From: an uncultured Draconibacterium sp.
Lineage (GTDB): Bacteria > Bacteroidota > Bacteroidia > Bacteroidales > Prolixibacteraceae
Assembly: GCF_963677575.1 (NCBI RefSeq)
Contig: NZ_OY782038.1
Location: forward strand, 1,240,001 to 1,304,000
Reading direction: 5' to 3'
DNA length: 64,000 bases
The notes under the pieces: generated by a model
The model's database searches: none
The model's input: the letters and a program-made list of their open reading frames with translations, nothing else
What the model was told of the DNA's origin: nothing
Shown here: piece by piece, positions 58,990 through 64,000 of the stretch
Layout: each line of letters begins with the position of its first letter
How positions within the stretch are numbered: position 1 is the first letter of the stretch
Position numbers and translations under genes: made by a program

Positions 58990-59820
58990 CTACGCTATTC
59001 CCGACAACACGTTCAACAGCCGCTCACAACCACCGTTTCGTATATATTCAGAGTGCTCTTCTGCCGTTCCAAAAGTCTGTCCGCATATTTTACTGCAACG
59101 TACCTCGCCCCTGTTTTCAATCAGAAAATCGCGCATCTTTTCTTCCACTCCCGGCACAATAAACCGTACTTCTCCCGGATTTTCTCTGAACCACTTTTCA
59201 GCCCCCAGATAAACAGCAGCGCCAAGGGCACCACAGGCATTGCCACTCAGTCCGATACCGCCGGCAAAACCAGCCAACATCATTGCTTTTTCTTTGCCCG
59301 CACCCATTTTTTCGGCTACAATACTGGCGCAACTTATAACCGGTGTTTCAGAATTTTCAGGCATTACAGCCAGGCTTTTATCTGCAATTGCAACTGCCTC
59401 GGGTGCCCACCGGCCAATCAAACGTGCACAGTTTAAAGGTTTTCCGGTAATAAAAAACTTAATCTGCCCCAGCTTTGATTTCTGGTTACAGTGTGTAATA
59501 TCGCGACAGTTCACACTCGATGTTCTTTTACTAAACGAATCAATCAAATCGCGGGCAACAGAAATAGCCAGCGAGGTGGCAGCATTTGGGTCTTTCATTC
59601 TTCGGTTGGCCTCGGCACCGGCAGCAAGAGCAGCTCCCCAAAGCATTCCGCATTGATGCCCCTCTTGCAAAATACCGCCACATAACGGTCCGGTTGCTTT
59701 CTCAACTTCACTGTCGCACTGTCCGAAATTTTTATTTACTACCGCATATATTGCCCCGGTGCATCCTAATTTAAACAGTAGTTTCCGGGCTTCTTTTCTT
59801 GCTGAACAGGTGTTTTTCAT
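58990..59820 (-). CDS. C-GCAxxG-C-C family redox protein (duplicated)
   Basis: A 276-residue protein of the C_GCAxxG_C_C family, with two related halves: GPLCGGILQEGHQCGMLWGAALAAG in the first and GGIGLSGNACGALGAAVYLG in the second, the latter with the typical GxxCGALG motif. Thirteen or so cysteines suggest metal or redox cofactors; members are reported next to redox and membrane proteins but their function is not settled. The start codon overlaps the stop of the acyltransferase gene by one base (TAATG), so translation is probably coupled. Confidence 0.83.
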   Translation of the reverse strand: MKNTCSARKEARKLLFKLGCTGAIYAVVNKNFGQCDSEVEKATGPLCGGILQEGHQCGMLWGAALAAGAEANRRMKDPNAATSLAISVARDLIDSFSKRTSSVNCRDITHCNQKSKLGQIKFFITGKPLNCARLIGRWAPEAVAIADKSLAVMPENSETPVISCASIVAEKMGAGKEKAMMLAGFAGGIGLSGNACGALGAAVYLGAEKWFRENPGEVRFIVPGVEEKMRDFLIENRGEVRCSKICGQTFGTAEEHSEYIRNGGCERLLNVLSGIA

Positions 59821-61538
59821 TATGGATTATTAGTTGATATAATTTCAGCAATTACAGGACGTGTTTTTTCCATTCTTTCCAAATCAAGCTTGAGTCCAAG
59901 CGGTGCGTATACTTTTGCAAAATACTCGTAAATTCCTTTCACCATTGCAAAAGGTGCCTGAACAGATTGCAAGGCAGTCGATCCTGATTTATTTACTACG
60001 GAAGTATCGATGCCTTTGTTTAATAATGTTTTGACTATTTCTGTACGGCAGAAAAAAGCTGCAGTGTGCAAAGCTGTGGAACCATCGTTATTGGTTACGT
60101 TCAGGTCGGCTCCTGCATCCATCAATACTTTGGCAATTTCTGTTTTTCCAAATACACAGGCAGTAATTAACGGACTTGAACCGCCAGCAGGCTCTTTTTC
60201 ATTGATATCAGCTCCCGATGCAATTATGGCTTTAACTGCTTCTAAATTTCCTGCAACTACAGCTGCATGTATACTTCTCCCGCTTTGAGGCGCTGTACTT
60301 GTTTCTGTTTTCTGTTCTTCATTGTTTGTTGTTCCGGGATAAGCAGTAAAAGCAGCCATTACAATCACTATCGAAATTACTGCAGTAGCAACGGTTTTTA
60401 TGTTAATCTCGCGCTGACGGACTGTACGCCACGAGCAAATTAGCAGATTTGAAAGGCCAAAAGTTAATACAGTAACCATAAGGAATTTTACCATCGGAGG
60501 AATAGGCAATGCCATAATCGACAGAGCAACCACTCCCAAAACAATGGTATGAATGATATAAACCGAATATGAATTGCGGTTCAATTCATCCATAAGTGCA
60601 TACCTTTTATTTAAGCTGTGACGAAAACCGTATAGGAATACATAAAGCAAAGTAAGTTGCGATGCCAGGCCAAAAGCATAATAAGCGACACGGTCGGCAA
60701 ATTGCGAAATGAAATAGAAGTTACGTTGCGGGTCGATGATATTGAAAAAGGTATTCAGCGCAACGGCAGTAAAAATTCCCAGTGTGAATGTCAGAACTAC
60801 ATTTGCGATAATATACAGGCGTTTGTTCTTTTTAGTTGATTCGAACACTTTTAGTTTGTAACAAAGTGAGCCCAACAAAAATGACATAAAGTAGACCAGC
60901 AAACGCTCGCGTTGAAAATGCAGGATAGCAGAATCGTACCAGCCATTAAGTCCCAATTGAGTAATAGTAACGCTATAAACAACGCCAACTACAAACATTA
61001 CGATAACAGCAGTTTTCAGGTTTATTTTTAACGACAGCACTTTAGTTTTTGCAAATACCAAATAGATCACCTGAAATAGAAAAAGTACAGGTAAAAACCA
61101 CAACCAGTTTTGTGCCGGATTATTGGCATAAAAACTCAGGTCGCTACCGGCCCGTTCAAAAAAGTGGAAATACGAGAACCATTCTTCTTGTGGTAAAGCT
61201 CGTGAATATAAAAAGATAAATTTGTAGGCAGGAATCAAAGTAAAAACAGCGATTACCCAAGGTATCAAAATACGTTTTACTTTTGATTTGATAAATTCAA
61301 TTGATGTTTTAGTCTTCAGCGACATCGGGATCAGATACCCGGATATAAAGAAGATCATAAACATTACAAAAAGATCGAGATACAAACGGATCATTCCGAT
61401 TGAATTGGCTTTTACAGGATCAACAACGATCCAGGAGTTTTGCAAAACATGTTCATAAACCAATCCTGAGTGTAGTACCACAACAAGAAAGATCATTAAT
61501 GTTCTAAGATGGTCGAGAAAATAAATTCGTGTTTTCAT
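59820..61538 (-). CDS. Acyltransferase-3-like membrane protein fused to ankyrin repeats
   Basis: A 572-residue protein. Residues 1-390 are an acyltransferase-3-type membrane domain with about ten helices: start MKTRIYFLDHLRTLMIFLVV with the catalytic-type His in YFLDHLR. Then comes a linker with another helix, and three or four ankyrin repeats (AAVVAGNLEAVKAIIASGAD, ITACVFGKTEIAKVLMDAGAD, LHTAAFFCRTEIVKTLLNKG). The ATG at 61538 replaces an upstream in-frame ATG that adds low-complexity sequence. This domain fusion is uncommon. The ankyrin part may couple acyl transfer to a protein partner. Confidence 0.85.
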   Translation of the reverse strand: MKTRIYFLDHLRTLMIFLVVVLHSGLVYEHVLQNSWIVVDPVKANSIGMIRLYLDLFVMFMIFFISGYLIPMSLKTKTSIEFIKSKVKRILIPWVIAVFTLIPAYKFIFLYSRALPQEEWFSYFHFFERAGSDLSFYANNPAQNWLWFLPVLFLFQVIYLVFAKTKVLSLKINLKTAVIVMFVVGVVYSVTITQLGLNGWYDSAILHFQRERLLVYFMSFLLGSLCYKLKVFESTKKNKRLYIIANVVLTFTLGIFTAVALNTFFNIIDPQRNFYFISQFADRVAYYAFGLASQLTLLYVFLYGFRHSLNKRYALMDELNRNSYSVYIIHTIVLGVVALSIMALPIPPMVKFLMVTVLTFGLSNLLICSWRTVRQREINIKTVATAVISIVIVMAAFTAYPGTTNNEEQKTETSTAPQSGRSIHAAVVAGNLEAVKAIIASGADINEKEPAGGSSPLITACVFGKTEIAKVLMDAGADLNVTNNDGSTALHTAAFFCRTEIVKTLLNKGIDTSVVNKSGSTALQSVQAPFAMVKGIYEYFAKVYAPLGLKLDLERMEKTRPVIAEIISTNNP

Positions 61539-61871
61539 GATTTTTATTTTTGTCGGAAGACGGAAGCCCGCAGTCCGAAGTTTTTCGATAGTGTAAAGGT
61601 CGGACAAAGCGTGACGCAAGTCTAATGAACTATGCAGCCAAGTGTATGAAATTTGCTGAAGGCTTAAAACTTATGACGCAGGCATATAAATTATGATGCA
61701 TAACATGACGCAAAGCCCTGAAAAGCTTGCTAAATAAGCGTTCTTAAAATCACAGAATAACATGAAGAAACAGACCACTAAAAATAAAATATGGACGAAA
61801 AAAGAATAGCATTACGAACAAACAAACAGTTTTTGTATTTTTAGGATCGTATTTATCCGAAGCTGACAACT
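61539..61871. other. Divergent intergenic region
   Basis: About 330 bp between the acyltransferase-ankyrin gene and the AraC/TolB/TPR regulator. It contains repeated ATGACGCA words (61653-61700), also in degenerate form, which could be regulator-binding direct repeats. No clear TAnnTTTG pair is seen. Confidence 0.4.
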
Positions 61872-63956
61872 ATGCCAAATCTTAACACCGCAGAAAAAAA
61901 CTTTCTAAACCAAATAACGCAGCTTGTTGAGGAGAACATTTCCAACGAGCAGTTCGGTGTTTCGGAGTTGGCAGATGCCGTTGGAATGAGTCGATCGAAC
62001 CTCTTACGAAAAATCAAAAAAATAACCGATTTATCCGCCAGCCAATTTATTCGCAATGTGCGTTTAAAATATGCCGCAGAGTTGCTTCAGGAAGGCTCGT
62101 ACACCGTTTCAGAAGTTTCGTACCAGGTTGGTTTTGGCAGCCCCTCCTATTTTATCAAATGCTTCCGCGAATTGTATGGTTACCCTCCCGGCGAAATAGG
62201 CATGCACGAAGAGCCGAAGCAAGAGGAAGAACAGGAAATGGAAACTGAACAGGAATTACAAGAATCCGTTCAGAAAAAGAAGTTTCCGGTTTTATTGATC
62301 TCCTTTTTAGCAATTGCCATAATTGCGGCAGTGTTATACTTTGTATTACGCCCCGCTTCAGAAAATAGAAACAAAGTAAAATCAATTGCCGTTCTGCCAT
62401 TTTTAAACGACAGCAACGACACTACCAACGTCTATATCATAAACGGGCTGATGGAGGCGACACTGAACAACCTTCAACAAATTCAGGATTTAAGGGTGAT
62501 CAGCAGAACTTCTGTTGAGCAGTATCGCAACAACCCGAAATCGTCACCCGAGATTGCAAAAGAACTGAATGCCACCTACCTGATTGAAGGCAGCGGACAG
62601 AAAATTGGCGATCAGCTTCTTCTCAATATACAATTGATAGAAGCTAAAACGGATAAACATTTGTGGAGCCAGCAATACAGGCGTGATACAAAAGATATTT
62701 TCACGCTTCAGGCCGATGTTGCAAAAAGTATCGCCGAACAAATTGAAGCCATTGTTACCCCGGAAGAAATAAAACGCATTGAAAAAGCACCAACCAATAA
62801 CCTGGAAGCTTACGACCTGTTTTTGAAAGGATATGATTTGCTTGGTAAACCAACCGAAGAAAACCTACGGGCAGCAATCCCTTATTTCAAACAAGCGATA
62901 AAACACGATGAAGAATTTGCCCGTTCTTATGCAGGCATTGCCATTGCATTTTATCTTTTAGACCAAAACAAAACAGAAAAACAATTTGCCGACTCCATAA
63001 ATTATTATGCCGACCAGGCACTTTTTTACGACTCGAAATTACCGCAGAGTTTAACTGCCAAAGCGCTTTTCTACATGGAGCACAGCGAATACGAACTGGC
63101 ACTTCCTTATTTTGAAAAAGCACTGGAGATCAGTCCCAATTCTGATGTGGTTTTGATCTTTTTGGTTGAATTATATGTAAACTATTTACCGAATACAGAA
63201 AAGTACCTCGAATATGCGCTAAAAGGGCTTGAAATTGATATTGTTGCGACCTACGATTCATCGGCAGTGAGTTATAGTTACCTACACATCAGCAATGCGT
63301 TTATCCAATCGGGCTTTGTTGATGAAGCGGAGAAATATATCGAACGCTCACTGGATTATCTTCCCGAAAATCTTTACTCGCAATACGTAAAAGCTTATAT
63401 CGATTATGCGCAGGATGAAGACCTGAATAAATTAAATCAATCGCTGTTGACTACCTTTGAAAAAGACAATACCCGTCTCGATATTTTGCAGGAAGTGGCA
63501 AAATCATACTATTATTTACGCGATTACGAAAAAGCAGCGATTTACTACAAAGCCTTTGTTGAAGCCCGTGAGATGTACAATCTTGAAATCTACCGGTCGG
63601 AAAACGGGAAAATAGGCGTAACTTTTGATAAAGTGGGCGAGCAGGAATTATCTGATAAATATTTTAAGCAATACAAAACATGGGCAGAAAACGATCCATC
63701 CATTTACAGCAACTTTTCACTGGCATTTTACTACTCTTACAATGGAGATAACGACAAAGCCATCGAATACTTAAAGGCTTTCACAAAGCAAGATAACTTT
63801 CATTATTGGACTATTCTTTTTACACCGATCGATCCACTGATGGACAATTTGCAGAAACATCCGCAGTACAAAGAGATATTTCGGGAAATTGAGAACAATT
63901 TTGATTCTTACCATAAAAGGATTAAAAAATCGTTGAAAGAAAAGGGCCTCATTTAA
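61872..63956 (+). CDS. Membrane-anchored AraC regulator with TolB-like and TPR domains
   Basis: A 694-residue protein: N-terminal AraC helix-turn-helix (FGVSELADAVGMSRSNLLRKIKK, VSEVSYQVGFGSPSYFIKCFRELYGYPPGE; about residues 25-115), an acidic linker, one membrane helix (about 135-160), a TolB-like/FlgO-like domain (KSIAVLPFLNDSNDTTNVY), and several TPR repeats (EHSEYELALPYFEKALEISPNS and others). The layout, cytoplasmic HTH and periplasmic TPR, is that of ToxR/CadC-like one-component sensors. Divergent from the acyltransferase operon. The start is ATG at 61872; the frame ends 44 bp before the window edge. Confidence 0.92.
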   Translation: MPNLNTAEKNFLNQITQLVEENISNEQFGVSELADAVGMSRSNLLRKIKKITDLSASQFIRNVRLKYAAELLQEGSYTVSEVSYQVGFGSPSYFIKCFRELYGYPPGEIGMHEEPKQEEEQEMETEQELQESVQKKKFPVLLISFLAIAIIAAVLYFVLRPASENRNKVKSIAVLPFLNDSNDTTNVYIINGLMEATLNNLQQIQDLRVISRTSVEQYRNNPKSSPEIAKELNATYLIEGSGQKIGDQLLLNIQLIEAKTDKHLWSQQYRRDTKDIFTLQADVAKSIAEQIEAIVTPEEIKRIEKAPTNNLEAYDLFLKGYDLLGKPTEENLRAAIPYFKQAIKHDEEFARSYAGIAIAFYLLDQNKTEKQFADSINYYADQALFYDSKLPQSLTAKALFYMEHSEYELALPYFEKALEISPNSDVVLIFLVELYVNYLPNTEKYLEYALKGLEIDIVATYDSSAVSYSYLHISNAFIQSGFVDEAEKYIERSLDYLPENLYSQYVKAYIDYAQDEDLNKLNQSLLTTFEKDNTRLDILQEVAKSYYYLRDYEKAAIYYKAFVEAREMYNLEIYRSENGKIGVTFDKVGEQELSDKYFKQYKTWAENDPSIYSNFSLAFYYSYNGDNDKAIEYLKAFTKQDNFHYWTILFTPIDPLMDNLQKHPQYKEIFREIENNFDSYHKRIKKSLKEKGLI

Positions 63957-64000
63957 TACCCGATATCAATAACTTTTCAGTTAATCTTTTGTTGTTTCAG

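Noticed and set aside
1..64000. CRISPR arrays, tRNA and rRNA genes
   Set aside because: No regularly spaced 25-40 bp direct repeats with unique spacers, and no tRNA- or rRNA-like sequence, were recognised by eye; the 21-bp array has no spacers of CRISPR length.

Overview
The window looks like chromosome from a Bacteroidota bacterium, probably of the Marinilabiliales/Prolixibacteraceae type. This is inferred from gene families, since no rRNA is present. The signs are: AT-rich DNA with TAnnTTTG-type -7 promoter boxes; a long NusB and a roughly 650-residue ribosomal protein S1; families common in this phylum (DUF3822, DUF1573, DUF4382, a PagL-like barrel, a pbpC/alpha-2-macroglobulin pair); and a complete rseC-rnfBCDGEA operon next to nifJ, which points to an anaerobic or facultative ferredoxin-based metabolism.

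Layout. 0-2 kb: end of a dTDP-rhamnose cluster (rfbA, rfbC, partial rfbD, minus strand). 2-18 kb: mostly housekeeping genes: rpsA, a STAS protein, RNase Z, a RecD-like helicase, DUF3822-rsmD, a thioredoxin-like protein, pdxH, dnaX with a slippery A10 tract, a glutathione peroxidase, a GOLPH3-like protein, threonine aldolase, a rhomboid protease and a PagL-like protein. 18-21.4 kb: an accessory island with an unknown GC-richer gene, an array of about 21-bp repeats, and small genes separated by attC-like palindromes whose ends match as integron cassettes predict. 21.6-32 kb: nusB, DUF1573, yajC, ychF, an NrtR-like regulator, an ECF sigma operon, a sulfatase remnant, ribBA and pbpC. 32-40 kb: a giant alpha-2-macroglobulin and a kefF-kefC pair. 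40-51.5 kb: the Rnf operon, an AAA ATPase and pyruvate:ferredoxin oxidoreductase. 51.5-52.5 kb: a REP-associated transposase inside its palindromes. 52.5-64 kb: a GH127-type glycosidase, uracil-DNA glycosylase, envelope proteins, a C-GCAxxG-C-C protein coupled to an acyltransferase-ankyrin fusion, and a divergent membrane-anchored AraC/TolB/TPR regulator.

How it works together. NifJ would reduce ferredoxin, and Rnf would oxidise it with NAD+ while pumping ions; the two loci lie about 1.6 kb apart. The start regions of rseC/rnf and of the intervening ATPase share a nearly identical -7/leader sequence, which suggests shared control. PbpC and alpha-2-macroglobulin form the usual periplasmic protease-trap pair. 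KefF and KefC form a potassium-efflux detoxification pair.

The most unusual material is non-coding: (i) the attC-like sites at 19.3-20.9 kb; (ii) a multi-hairpin repeat present twice, once split by 128 bp; (iii) the 21-bp repeat array; (iv) REP families plus a RAYT transposase; (v) terminator-like hairpins inside the first codons of rnz and the DUF3822 gene; and (vi) a four-helix-bundle (S23-type) cassette in the rnf operon. No tRNA, rRNA or CRISPR array was seen.
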